From the NCBI RefSeq assembly GCF_035982055.1, contig NZ_CP108427.1, forward strand, positions 6,323,001 through 6,387,000: a stretch of 64,000 bases of DNA, in the 5' to 3' direction. Of this stretch, positions 16,050-24,418 are shown piece by piece (position 1 is the stretch's first letter; every line of letters starts with the position of its first letter). Origin of the DNA: Streptomyces sp. NBC_01288 (GTDB lineage Bacteria; Actinomycetota; Actinomycetes; Streptomycetales; Streptomycetaceae). The position numbers and the translations under genes were made by a program. The notes under the pieces were generated by a model. The model was not told the origin of the DNA. It saw nothing but the letters and a program-made list of their open reading frames with translations, and did not search any database.

Positions 16050-16203
16050 TTAGCCTGGATGTGACACCGGCCCGATCCAAGCCCCCGGGCCCAACCTTCG
16101 TCGCTTAGAGCGACCACTTGCCGCGAGGCGAGCATGGCGGGTCGGTGTCATTGCTTGTCAGAGAGGTCCCCGTCACGGGAAAAGTGACGGGGGCCTCTTT
16201 TTC
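16050..16203 (+). ncRNA. Candidate small RNA or leader with strong intrinsic terminator
   Basis: Between helD and the malic enzyme gene, TTGTTAGCCTGGATG (about 16048-16062) looks like a -10 region with an initiation site. It is followed by about 130 nt with no credible ORF, a small hairpin (CTTGCCGCGAGGCGAG) and an intrinsic terminator at 16163-16203. The malic enzyme start lies 118 nt beyond, so a separate short transcript is more likely than a leader, though attenuation of malic enzyme is possible. Confidence 0.4.
16163..16203 (+). terminator. Intrinsic terminator with T-run
   Basis: GAGGTCCCCGTCAC (16163-16176) pairs with GTGACGGGGGCCTC (16184-16197) around a GGGAAAA loop, then five Ts. 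T-runs of this quality are unusual for a high-GC genome. Confidence 0.85.
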
Positions 16204-16320
16204 TCGCGAACCGTTGAGAACAAAACGTTCGCAATCGGGGGCGGCTAACGCCTACCCGACAGTAGGTGCGACCATCGGAGCGCGTACTCAGCTCAACGGT
16301 GAAAGCAGAGGAAGTCGGCC

Positions 16321-17760
16321 ATGGCTACGGCGCCCAGCGTCTCCTACTCGATCACGGTCCGTCTGGAGGTGCCCGCCAGCGGAACGGCGGTATCCCAGAT
16401 CACCACGGCCGTGGAGTCCCACGGAGGCTCGGTGACCGGCCTCGACGTGACCGCCTCCGGCCACGAGAAGCTCCGGATCGACGTCACCATCGCGGCGTCC
16501 TCGACGGCCCACGCCGACGAGATCGTCCAGCAGCTGCGCGGCATCGAGGGCGTCACCCTGGGCAAGGTCTCGGACCGTACGTTCCTCATGCACCTCGGCG
16601 GCAAGATCGAGATGCAGTCCAAGCACCCGATCCGCAACCGTGACGACCTCTCGATGATCTACACCCCGGGCGTGGCCCGCGTGTGCATGGCGATCGCGGA
16701 GAACCCCGAGGACGCGCGCCGCCTCACCATCAAGCGCAACTCCGTCGCGGTCGTGACGGACGGCTCGGCGGTGCTGGGCCTCGGCAACATCGGTCCCATG
16801 GCCGCGCTCCCGGTCATGGAGGGCAAGGCGGCCCTGTTCAAGCGGTTCGCCGGCATCGACGCCTGGCCGCTGTGCCTGGACACCCAGGACACCGACGAGA
16901 TCGTCGCGATCGTCAAGGCGATCGCCCCGGGCTTCGCCGGCATCAACCTGGAGGACATCTCCGCGCCGCGCTGCTTCGAGATCGAGGCCCGGCTGCGCGA
17001 GGCCCTCGACATCCCCGTCTTCCACGACGACCAGCACGGCACCGCGATCGTGGTCCTCGCCGCGCTGACGAACGCCCTGCGGGTCGCCGGCAAGGGCATC
17101 GGTGACATCCGGGTCGTCATGTCCGGCGCGGGCGCGGCCGGTACGGCCATCCTCAAGCTGCTGCTCGCCGCCGGCGTCAAGAACGCGGTGGTCGCCGACA
17201 TCCACGGTGTCGTGCACGCCGGCCGCGAGGACCTGGTGGACGCCAAGCCCGACTCGCCGCTGCGCTGGATCGCCGACAACACCAACGTCGAGGGCCTCAC
17301 GGGCACCCTGAAGGAGGCCGTGCGCGGCGCCGACGTCTTCGTGGGCGTCTCCGCCCCGAACGTCCTCGACGGCGACGACGTGGCCGCGATGGCCGAGGGC
17401 GCGATCGTGTTCGCGCTCGCGAACCCCGACCCCGAGGTCGACCCGACGATCGCCCGTCAGACGGCGGCGGTTGTGGCCACGGGCCGCTCGGACTTCCCGA
17501 ACCAGATCAACAACGTGCTGGTCTTCCCGGGTGTCTTCCGCGGTCTGCTGGACGCGCAGTCCCGCACCGTCAACACCGAGATGATGCTCGCCGCGGCGAC
17601 CGCACTCGCGAACGTGGTGACCGAGGACGAGCTGAACGCGAACTACATCATCCCCAGCGTCTTCAACGACAAGGTCGCCGGCGCGGTCGCGGGCGCGGTC
17701 CGTGACGCGGCGAAGGCGGCGGGAGTGGTGGCGGCCTCGACGGCGCCCTCCGCGTCGTAG
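16321..17760 (+). CDS. NAD-dependent malic enzyme with N-terminal ACT domain
   Basis: 479-residue cytoplasmic enzyme converting malate to pyruvate and CO2. Residues 1-85 form an ACT-like regulatory domain (YSITVRLEVPASGTAVSQIT). The malic-enzyme domain follows (SMIYTPGVARVC, TDGSAVLGLGNIGPMAALPV, FHDDQHGTAIV), then a Rossmann NAD domain (VVMSGAGAAGTAILKLLLAAG, FALANPDPEVDP). The SGAGAAG motif is compatible with NAD; NADP use cannot be ruled out by eye. Start ATG 16321 has AGAGGAAG upstream. It supplies pyruvate for lipid and polyketide metabolism in streptomycetes. Confidence 0.93.
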   Translation: MATAPSVSYSITVRLEVPASGTAVSQITTAVESHGGSVTGLDVTASGHEKLRIDVTIAASSTAHADEIVQQLRGIEGVTLGKVSDRTFLMHLGGKIEMQSKHPIRNRDDLSMIYTPGVARVCMAIAENPEDARRLTIKRNSVAVVTDGSAVLGLGNIGPMAALPVMEGKAALFKRFAGIDAWPLCLDTQDTDEIVAIVKAIAPGFAGINLEDISAPRCFEIEARLREALDIPVFHDDQHGTAIVVLAALTNALRVAGKGIGDIRVVMSGAGAAGTAILKLLLAAGVKNAVVADIHGVVHAGREDLVDAKPDSPLRWIADNTNVEGLTGTLKEAVRGADVFVGVSAPNVLDGDDVAAMAEGAIVFALANPDPEVDPTIARQTAAVVATGRSDFPNQINNVLVFPGVFRGLLDAQSRTVNTEMMLAAATALANVVTEDELNANYIIPSVFNDKVAGAVAGAVRDAAKAAGVVAASTAPSAS

Positions 17761-18167
17761 AACCCCTCGAACGGCGGGTGTGCGGCGGTTGTGAGGATCG
17801 CCACGGACGCTCACGCACCGGCGCGTCGCGGAACCCGGGGCCTTCGGCAGCCGTTTATCGTGGCGGCCAGGTTTCGGGCCTTCCAGGCCCGGCCCTCGCT
17901 GCCGGGAGCCGACGGAGCGTCATCACGCAGAGGGCGTGGCGCTCTTCGTGTGACTCCCAAGGGTGTTCTCGCGACTCCTACGGGTGCCGGATTGGCTTTC
18001 CCGCCGCAGGTAGGGGCAGGATGCGTCTTCGGGCGCGAGGGTCTGGACGACGGACCCGGGTCCGGGGACTCACCGAGGACCCTGGCAGCATCGGCTTCAC
18101 CGTGCCCGATATGCGGCTCCGCCGCGTGGCACGCCTCAAACGGCAAGAAGAACACGGGAGTAACAAC
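17761..18167 (+). promoter_or_regulatory. Upstream region of hup, no gene seen
   Basis: About 400 bp without a convincing ORF between malic enzyme and hup. It must hold the hup promoter and a long leader. Two similar blocks, GACTCCCAAGGGTG and GACTCCTACGGGTG (about 17951-17988), may be a duplicated control element; I cannot place the start site. Confidence 0.3.
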
Positions 18168-18449
18168 ATGAACCGCAGTGAGCTGGTGGCCGCGCTGGCC
18201 GACCGTGCCGAGGTGACCCGCAAGGACGCCGACGCCGTTCTGGCCGCGTTCGCCGAGACCGTCGGCGAGATCGTCTCCAAGGGTGACGAGAAGGTCACCA
18301 TCCCCGGCTTCCTGACCTTCGAGCGCACCCACCGTGCCGCTCGCACCGCGCGCAACCCGCAGACCGGCGACCCGATCAACATCCCCGCCGGTTACAGCGT
18401 CAAGGTGTCCGCGGGCTCGAAGCTCAAGGAAGCCGCCAAGGGCAAGTAG
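18168..18449 (+). CDS. hup: HU-family nucleoid-associated DNA-binding protein
   Basis: 93-residue HU protein, the short vegetative type without the lysine-rich C-terminal tail. Start ATG 18168 is preceded by GGGAG. Typical HU features: MNRSELVAALADRAEVTRKD, VLAAFAETVGEIV, KVTIPGFLTFE, and the DNA-intercalating arm RTARNPQTGDPINIPAGYSV. It bends and compacts DNA. Flanked by malic enzyme upstream and convergent murA downstream, as in S. coelicolor. Confidence 0.97.
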   Translation: MNRSELVAALADRAEVTRKDADAVLAAFAETVGEIVSKGDEKVTIPGFLTFERTHRAARTARNPQTGDPINIPAGYSVKVSAGSKLKEAAKGK

Positions 18450-18496
18450 GCCTTCGCGTACGCGACGGGATTGCGTACGAGGCTCAAGTAACGCGA

Positions 18497-18531
18497 ATGG
18501 GGCGGCCACCCGGACCGGGTGGCCGCCCCAT
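18497..18531. terminator. Bidirectional terminator between hup and murA
   Basis: ATGGGGCGGCCACCCGG and its exact complement flank a single central base, giving a 17-bp perfect palindrome between convergent genes, 18 nt from the murA stop. Confidence 0.85.
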
Positions 18532-18548
18532 CGTCGTACAACCGGCTG

Positions 18549-19895
18549 CTAGCCGAGCGCCTTGCCCGGGAGTTCGACCTTCGCGCCCAGCTCCACGAGC
18601 TTCTCCATGAAGTTCTCGTAGCCGCGGTTGATGAGGTCGATGCCGTGGACGCGGGACGTGCCCTGGGCCGCCAGCGCCGCGATGAGGTACGAGAAGCCGC
18701 CGCGGAGGTCGGGGATGACCAGGTCGGCGCCCTGGAGGCGGGTCGGGCCCGAGACGACCGCCGAGTGCAGGAAGTTGCGCTGGCCGAAGCGGCAGTGCGA
18801 GCCGCCCAGGCACTCGCGGTAGAGCTGGATGTGCGCGCCCATCTGGTTGAGCGCGGAGGTGAAGCCCAGCCGGGACTCGTAGACCGTCTCGTGCACGATG
18901 GAGAGGCCCGTCGCCTGCGTGAGGGCGACGACCAGCGGCTGCTGCCAGTCCGTCTGGAAGCCGGGGTGCACGTCCGTTTCGAGCGCGATGGACTTCAACT
19001 GGCCGCCGGGGTGCCAGAAGCGGATGCCCTCGTCGTCGATCGCGAAGGCACCGCCCACCTTCCGGTAGGTGTTGAGGAACGTCATCATCGAGCGCTGCTG
19101 CGCGCCCTTGACGTAGATGTTGCCCTCGGTCGCCAGCGCCGCCGACGCCCAGGACGCGGCCTCCAGACGGTCCGGGAGGGCCGCGTGGGTGTAGCCGCCG
19201 AGCGAGTCCACACCGGTGATGCGGATCGTGCGGTCGGTGTCCATGGCGATGATCGCGCCCATCTTCTGCAGTACGCAGATGAGGTCCTCGATCTCCGGTT
19301 CCACGGCCGCGTTGGCGAGTTCGGTGACGCCCTCCGCCAACACCGCGGTCAGCAGCACCTGTTCGGTCGCGCCCACGGACGGGTACGGCAGCTGGATCTT
19401 CGTGCCGCGCAGCCGCTGCGGGGCCTCCAGATACTGGCCGTCCGCCCGCTTCTCGATCTTCGCGCCGAACTGCCGCAGCACCTCGAAGTGGAAGTCGATC
19501 GGCCGGCCGCCGATGTCGCAGCCGCCCAGCCCCGGGATGAACGCGTGCCCGAGCCGGTGCAGCAGCGGACCGCAGAACAGGATCGGGATGCGCGACGAGC
19601 CCGCGTGGGCATCGATGTCGGCGACGTTGGCGCTCTCCACGTGCGACGGATCGAGCACCAGCTCGCCCGGCTCCTCACCCGGACGGACCGTCACCCCGTG
19701 CAGTTGCAGGAGTCCGCGTACGACACGAACGTCACGGATGTCCGGAACGTTGCGCAGTCGACTTGGCTCACTGCCCAGCAGGGCGGCGACCATGGCCTTG
19801 GGTACGAGGTTCTTCGCACCGCGGACACGGATCTCGCCCTCCAGCGGGGTTCCGCCGTGGACAAGCAGTACGTCGTCTGAGCCGTTGACGGTCAT
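18549..19895 (-). CDS. murA: UDP-N-acetylglucosamine 1-carboxyvinyltransferase MurA
   Basis: 448-residue enzyme for the first committed step of peptidoglycan synthesis, adding enolpyruvate to UDP-GlcNAc. Two EPSP-synthase-like domains are visible (GGTPLEGEIRVRGAKNLVPKA; VGATEQVLLTAVLAEG; LETDVHPGFQTDWQQPL). The active-site loop GGCDIGGRP (about residue 126) keeps the Cys that fosfomycin alkylates, unlike the Asp variant of mycobacteria. Start ATG 19893-19895 is chosen from family alignment (MTVNGSDDVLLVHGG); upstream in-frame starts lie in the promoter region. Confidence 0.93.
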   Translation of the reverse strand: MTVNGSDDVLLVHGGTPLEGEIRVRGAKNLVPKAMVAALLGSEPSRLRNVPDIRDVRVVRGLLQLHGVTVRPGEEPGELVLDPSHVESANVADIDAHAGSSRIPILFCGPLLHRLGHAFIPGLGGCDIGGRPIDFHFEVLRQFGAKIEKRADGQYLEAPQRLRGTKIQLPYPSVGATEQVLLTAVLAEGVTELANAAVEPEIEDLICVLQKMGAIIAMDTDRTIRITGVDSLGGYTHAALPDRLEAASWASAALATEGNIYVKGAQQRSMMTFLNTYRKVGGAFAIDDEGIRFWHPGGQLKSIALETDVHPGFQTDWQQPLVVALTQATGLSIVHETVYESRLGFTSALNQMGAHIQLYRECLGGSHCRFGQRNFLHSAVVSGPTRLQGADLVIPDLRGGFSYLIAALAAQGTSRVHGIDLINRGYENFMEKLVELGAKVELPGKALG

Positions 19896-20148
19896 GAATC
19901 TCGCGTTCCGTGGAGTTGGGCAGGGGCCGAAGACGTAAGCGTAATGGCCGCCCACCCCCCTCCTGTAAGCCCAAGGAGTACCCAGCTACGTCATAGCTGT
20001 GTCACAACACGAACCGTTCCCAATCGGGCACATGGGGTCACAGGGTGGGGGTGTGCGCTTCGGACGCTTCGGTGCGCCCTGAGCTGCGTTCACTCAGGTA
20101 CCCGCATTGCCTCCCCCATCACGGGGAAGATGCGGGATCATGTCAGGC

Positions 20149-20721
20149 ATGACCGAGGTGTCCTCGCTCACAGGGCGGTTGCTCGTGGCAACACCCGCCC
20201 TGGCGGACCCGAACTTCGACCGCGCGGTGGTGCTCCTTCTCGACCACGACGAGGAGGGCTCCCTCGGTGTCGTCCTCAACCGCCCGACGCCCGTGGACGT
20301 CGGCGACATCCTGGAGGGCTGGGCGGATCTCGCCGGCGAACCGGGCGTCGTCTTCCAGGGCGGCCCGGTCCAGCTGGACTCGGCCCTCGGCGTCGCCGTC
20401 ATCCCGGGCGGCGCGACCGGCGAGAGCACCCCGCTCGGCTGGCGGCGCGTGCACGGAGCGATCGGACTCGTCGACCTGGAGGCCCCGCCGGAGCTGCTCG
20501 CCGCGGCACTCGGCTCGCTGCGGATCTTCGCCGGGTACGCGGGTTGGGGGCCCGGGCAGCTGGAGAACGAACTGGTGGAGGGCGCCTGGTACGTCGTCGA
20601 GTCGGAGCCCGGTGACGTGTCCTCGCCGTCCCCGGAGAGACTCTGGCGCGAGGTGCTGCGCCGCCAGCGCAGCGAGCTGGCGATGGTGGCGACGTATCCG
20701 GACGACCCTTCCCTGAACTGA
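20149..20721 (+). CDS. YqgE/AlgH (UPF0301) family protein
   Basis: 190-residue conserved protein with the family signatures LTGRLLVATPALADPNF, RAVVLLLDHDEEGSLGVVLNRP, VFQGGPV and IFAGYAGWGPGQLENEL. The biochemical role is undefined. The start used by family members (MTEVSSL) is ATG 20149; ATG 20140 is an in-frame alternative with GCGGG upstream. A hairpin CCCGCAT ... ATGCGGG (20101-20136) ends just before the start and could limit translation. Confidence 0.88.
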   Translation: MTEVSSLTGRLLVATPALADPNFDRAVVLLLDHDEEGSLGVVLNRPTPVDVGDILEGWADLAGEPGVVFQGGPVQLDSALGVAVIPGGATGESTPLGWRRVHGAIGLVDLEAPPELLAAALGSLRIFAGYAGWGPGQLENELVEGAWYVVESEPGDVSSPSPERLWREVLRRQRSELAMVATYPDDPSLN

Positions 20722-20770
20722 GGGGCCCTTCGCGGAACTGATGCCGGTGGGCTTCAGTACCCTTGGCACT

Positions 20771-21058
20771 ATGAGCACTCTTGAGCCCGAGCGCGGGACT
20801 GGTACGGGGACCCTCGTAGAGCCGACGCCCCAGGTGTCGCACGGTGACGGGGACCATGAGCGCTTCGCCCATTACGTCCAGAAGGACAAGATCATGGCGA
20901 GCGCCCTCGACGGCACTCCCGTGGTGGCGTTGTGCGGCAAGGTCTGGGTGCCGGGGCGCGACCCGAAGAAGTACCCGGTGTGTCCCATGTGCAAGGAGAT
21001 CTACGAGTCCATGGGCTCGGGCGGGGACGGCGACAAGGGCAAGGGCGGCGACAAGTAG
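20771..21058 (+). CDS. DUF3039 family small protein
   Basis: 95-residue actinobacterial protein. The conserved core FAHYVQKDKIMASALDGTPVVALCGKVWVP ends in a zinc-site-like pair (CGK ... CPMCKEIY). The tail is Gly/Lys/Asp-rich. Function unknown. Start ATG 20771 is 49 nt after the YqgE-like gene, so the two are probably co-transcribed and end at the terminator at 21099-21140. The core is given here as consecutive short motifs: FAHYVQKDK, SALDGTPVVALCGKVW. Confidence 0.88.
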   Translation: MSTLEPERGTGTGTLVEPTPQVSHGDGDHERFAHYVQKDKIMASALDGTPVVALCGKVWVPGRDPKKYPVCPMCKEIYESMGSGGDGDKGKGGDK

Positions 21059-21098
21059 CCGTTCGGCCGGTCCGACTTTCTGAGGCTCTCGGTTTCTG

Positions 21099-21140
21099 AG
21101 GCCCTCGGGGCGCGCTTCGGTGCGCCCCGAGGGCCTTTTG
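21099..21140 (+). terminator. Intrinsic terminator after DUF3039 gene
   Basis: AGGCCCTCGGGGCGC and GCGCCCCGAGGGCCT pair around a GCTTCGGT loop, followed by TTTT. Confidence 0.85.
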
Positions 21141-21255
21141 CATGTTTCGACGGCTTTTCGGCGGGCTTTCGCGTGTCACGAAGTGGTTGAGACCTCTTGT
21201 GGCGGCGTTCATCTACTCCTTAATCTCCGTGGTGTTGTGCAGCGCGAAACGCCCA

Positions 21256-21270
21256 TTGCATATGTTGCAA
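21256..21270. promoter_or_regulatory. Candidate operator TTGCA-N5-TGCAA before sugar ABC operon
   Basis: TTGCATATGTTGCAA is an inverted repeat about 30 nt before the solute-binding protein start. Its location suits a LacI/GntR-type repressor responding to the imported sugar. No regulator gene is adjacent. Confidence 0.45.
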
Positions 21271-21300
21271 CGCACGCCCGGATTCCCGGAGGAACGCTCC

Positions 21301-22596
21301 ATGAAGCTCGCCCCCCGATTCGCCGTACTCGTGGCGGCCGCCGCTGTCGTCGCCGGCTGCGCGCCCCAGACCTCCGACAACTCGTCCTCCGACAAGGACG
21401 ACCAGAGCGGCACCCTGCGGGTGTGGCTCTTCCAGGAGGTCGGCAACGACCCGAAGGCGAAGGTCGTCGACTCCGTGGTCGCCGCCTTCGAGAAGGCGCA
21501 CAAGGACACCAAGGTCGACGTCGAGTACATCCCGATCGACACCCGCGCCCAGCGCGTGAAGGCCGCCTTCAACGACCCGAAGTCCGCGCCCGACGTCATG
21601 GAGTACGGCAACACCGACACGGCCGGCTATGTGAAGGACGGCGGACTCCTCGACGTCACCAAGGACTTCGGCGCGTGGAGCGAGGCCAAGGACACCGACC
21701 CGACCGCGAAGCAGTCCGTCACGGTCGACGGCAAGATGTACGGCTCCCCGTTCTACGTCGGCGTCCGCGCCCTGTACTACCGCACCGACGTCTTCAAGGA
21801 CCTGGGCCTCCAACCCCCCAAGACCATGGCCGAGTTGGCGGCCACCGCCCGGAAGATCCACAAGGCGAAGTCCGACCTCTACGGCCTTGTCGTCGGCGGC
21901 GCCTACACGTACGGCGCGATGCCCTTCGTGTGGGCCAACGGCGGCGAACTCGCCACGGCCGAGGGGGGTTCGTACACCTCCGCGATCGACAGCGCCGCCG
22001 CCCAGAAGGGCATCAAGGCCTACACCTCCCTCTTCACGAGCGACAACTGTCCCGCCGCCAAGTGCGCGGTGATGGGCGGCAACGACACGATCACCGCGTT
22101 CGCGGCCGGCAGGGCGGGCATGGCGATCGGGGGCGACTTCAGCCACACGGCTGTCGAGGCGGGCAAGGTCAAGGGCAAGTACGCGGTCGTGCCGTTGCCG
22201 GGTGTCGCGTCCGGGTCTGTCGCCCCTGCGTTCGCCGGGGGCAACAACATCGGTGTCCTGAAGAGCACTTCGCACCGCACGCTCGCGGTGGACCTGATGG
22301 AGCAGCTCACCTCGAAGACGACGCAGGCGTCCATGTTCGACGCGATGGGGTTCCTGCCGACGTTCACCGACGTCCGGGACGCGGCTGCGGCGAAGGTGCC
22401 GTTCGAGAAGCCGTTCGTTCAGACGCTGGCCGCGGGGACGAAGTTCGTTCCTGCGTCGCCCGGTTGGTCCGAGATCGACTCCTCGCTGGTGCTGCCGACG
22501 ATGTTGCAGGAGGTCATCAGCGGCAAGAAGGACGTGGCGGCGGCTTCGAAGGACGCGGCCAAGAAGATGAACGACGCGTTCAGCTCCGCGGGTTGA
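21301..22596 (+). CDS. Sugar ABC transporter solute-binding lipoprotein
   Basis: 431-residue extracellular solute-binding protein (family 1). The signal peptide MKLAPRFAVLVAAAAVVAGC ends in a lipobox (VAGC), so it is anchored to the outer face of the membrane. The body has the usual motifs (VWLFQEVGNDPKAKVVDSVV, APDVMEYGNTDTAGYV, AGRAGMAIGGDFSH). GGAGGAACG precedes ATG 21301. Its operon carries two permeases and a hexosaminidase, suggesting amino-sugar oligomers as substrate. No ATPase gene is in the operon; streptomycete sugar importers commonly share MsiK. Confidence 0.92.
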   Translation: MKLAPRFAVLVAAAAVVAGCAPQTSDNSSSDKDDQSGTLRVWLFQEVGNDPKAKVVDSVVAAFEKAHKDTKVDVEYIPIDTRAQRVKAAFNDPKSAPDVMEYGNTDTAGYVKDGGLLDVTKDFGAWSEAKDTDPTAKQSVTVDGKMYGSPFYVGVRALYYRTDVFKDLGLQPPKTMAELAATARKIHKAKSDLYGLVVGGAYTYGAMPFVWANGGELATAEGGSYTSAIDSAAAQKGIKAYTSLFTSDNCPAAKCAVMGGNDTITAFAAGRAGMAIGGDFSHTAVEAGKVKGKYAVVPLPGVASGSVAPAFAGGNNIGVLKSTSHRTLAVDLMEQLTSKTTQASMFDAMGFLPTFTDVRDAAAAKVPFEKPFVQTLAAGTKFVPASPGWSEIDSSLVLPTMLQEVISGKKDVAAASKDAAKKMNDAFSSAG

Positions 22597-22600
22597 GCGG

Positions 22601-23557
22601 ATGGCGCCCAATAGCTCGTTGACCGCGGACCGTTCGCGGGCGCGGGCCCGTCGTGGCCGATCGCGCAGTTCCCCGCGCCCCTTGGGGGGTTGGACGACTC
22701 CTTGGATCTATCTTGCCCCGGCTCTCGTCGTCCTAGGTGGGTTGCTCGTCTACCCCATCTATCAGCTCGGCCTGATCTCCTTCTTCCAGTACACACAGGC
22801 CCAGGTCAGTGGTGGGGAACCGACGACCTTCGAGGGGGTCGGGAACTACTCCGCGCTCTTCTCGGACAGTCAGTTCTGGCAAGTACTGCTGGCCACCGTG
22901 CTGTTCGCGGGGGCGTGTGTGGTGTCGACGCTCGCCGTCGGGTGTGCGCTCGCCGTGCTGCTCACGCGCGTGCGTGCCGTGCCCCGACTCGTGCTGATGC
23001 TGGCCGCGTTGGGGGCGTGGGCGACGCCGGCGGTGACCGGTTCGACGGTCTGGCTGCTGCTCTTCGACCCGGACTTCGGGCCGGTGAACCGCATCCTGGG
23101 CCTCGGTGACCACTCCTGGACGTACGGGCGCCTCAGCGCGTTCTTCCTCGTGCTGCTCGAAGTGGTGTGGTGCTCCTTCCCGTTCGTGATGGTGACGGTC
23201 TACGCCGGGATTCGCGCCGTGCCCTCCGAGGTGCTGGAGGCCGCCGCTCTGGACGGGGCCTCGCAGTGGCGGATCTGGCGGTCGATCCTCACCCCGATGC
23301 TGCGGCCGATCCTGACCGTCGTCACCATTCAGTCCGTCATCTGGGACTTCAAGGTCTTCACCCAGATCTACGTCATGACCAACGGCGGCGGCATCGCGGG
23401 CCAGAACCTCGTGCTGAACGTGTACGCCTACCAACAGGCGTTCGCGTCCTCGAAGTACAGCCTCGGCTCGGCGATCGGTGTCGTCATGCTGCTGATGCTG
23501 CTCGCCGTCACGCTGGTCTATCTGCGCCTGCTGCGCAGGCAGGGGGAGGAGCTGTGA
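22601..23557 (+). CDS. Sugar ABC transporter permease (MalF type)
   Basis: 318-residue inner-membrane permease with about six helices after an Arg-rich cytoplasmic N terminus (SRARARRGRSRSS). The EAA loop that docks the ATPase reads VLEAAALDGASQWRIWRSIL. ATG 22601 lies 4 nt after the binding-protein stop, and the gene end overlaps the next permease (GTGA). Confidence 0.93.
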   Translation: MAPNSSLTADRSRARARRGRSRSSPRPLGGWTTPWIYLAPALVVLGGLLVYPIYQLGLISFFQYTQAQVSGGEPTTFEGVGNYSALFSDSQFWQVLLATVLFAGACVVSTLAVGCALAVLLTRVRAVPRLVLMLAALGAWATPAVTGSTVWLLLFDPDFGPVNRILGLGDHSWTYGRLSAFFLVLLEVVWCSFPFVMVTVYAGIRAVPSEVLEAAALDGASQWRIWRSILTPMLRPILTVVTIQSVIWDFKVFTQIYVMTNGGGIAGQNLVLNVYAYQQAFASSKYSLGSAIGVVMLLMLLAVTLVYLRLLRRQGEEL

Positions 23558-24417
23558 GTCTGCTTCGCGGTCTTGACGGCTTTGTACGACGACCCCGGCG
23601 GCCCTGGCGGCTCGCTGCCGAGGCCTCCGCGCTGCTGATCGCGGTCGTCGTCGCCTTCCCCCTCTATTGGATGGTGCTCAGCGCCTTCAAACCGGCCGGG
23701 GAGATCGAGTCGAGCGAGCCCCGGCCGTGGACGCTCGCGCCCTCTCTGGACTCGTTCCGGCGGGTGTTCGGGCAGCAGGAATTCGGCCGTTACTTCGTCA
23801 ACAGCCTTGTCGTGGCGTGCTCGGTGGTCATCGTCTCGGCGCTGATCGCCTTTCTCGCCGCGACGGCGGTGACGCGATTCCGGTTCCGCTTCCGGACCAC
23901 CCTCCTGATCATGTTCCTGGTGGCCCAGATGGTGCCCGTGGAAGCGCTGACGATCCCCCTGTTCTTCACCATGCGGGGGCTCGGGCTGCTGAACACCCTG
24001 GGGTCGCTGATCCTGCCTCAGATCGCGTTCTCGCTGCCGTTCGCGATCTGGATGCTGCGGGGGTTCGTGAAAGCCGTACCGGACGCGCTGGAGGAGGCCG
24101 CGTACATCGACGGGGCGAGCCGGACGCGATTCCTGTGGCAGATCCTTTTCCCGCTCGTCTTCCCGGGGTTGGTCGCCACGAGCGTGTTCTCCTTCATCTC
24201 GGCCTGGAACGACTTCCTCTTCGCCAAGTCCTTCATCATCAGCGACACTTCCCAGTCGACCCTGCCGATGGCCCTGTTGGTCTTCTACAAGCCCGACGAT
24301 CCCGACTGGGGCGGGGTCATGGCGGCCTCCACGGTGATGACGATTCCGGTGCTGGTGTTCTTCGTACTCGTACAGCGACGTCTGGTCTCGGGGCTGGGCG
24401 GAGCGGTTAAGGACTGA
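23554..24417 (+). CDS. Sugar ABC transporter permease (MalG type)
   Basis: 287-residue inner-membrane permease. It starts at GTG 23554 overlapping the previous stop. Six helices are predicted. The EAA motif is ALEEAAYIDGASRTRFLWQI, followed by the conserved FPLVFPGL and SAWNDFLFA. It pairs with the MalF-type permease to form the channel. Confidence 0.93.
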   Translation: MSLLRGLDGFVRRPRRPWRLAAEASALLIAVVVAFPLYWMVLSAFKPAGEIESSEPRPWTLAPSLDSFRRVFGQQEFGRYFVNSLVVACSVVIVSALIAFLAATAVTRFRFRFRTTLLIMFLVAQMVPVEALTIPLFFTMRGLGLLNTLGSLILPQIAFSLPFAIWMLRGFVKAVPDALEEAAYIDGASRTRFLWQILFPLVFPGLVATSVFSFISAWNDFLFAKSFIISDTSQSTLPMALLVFYKPDDPDWGGVMAASTVMTIPVLVFFVLVQRRLVSGLGGAVKD

Positions 24418-24418
24418 C

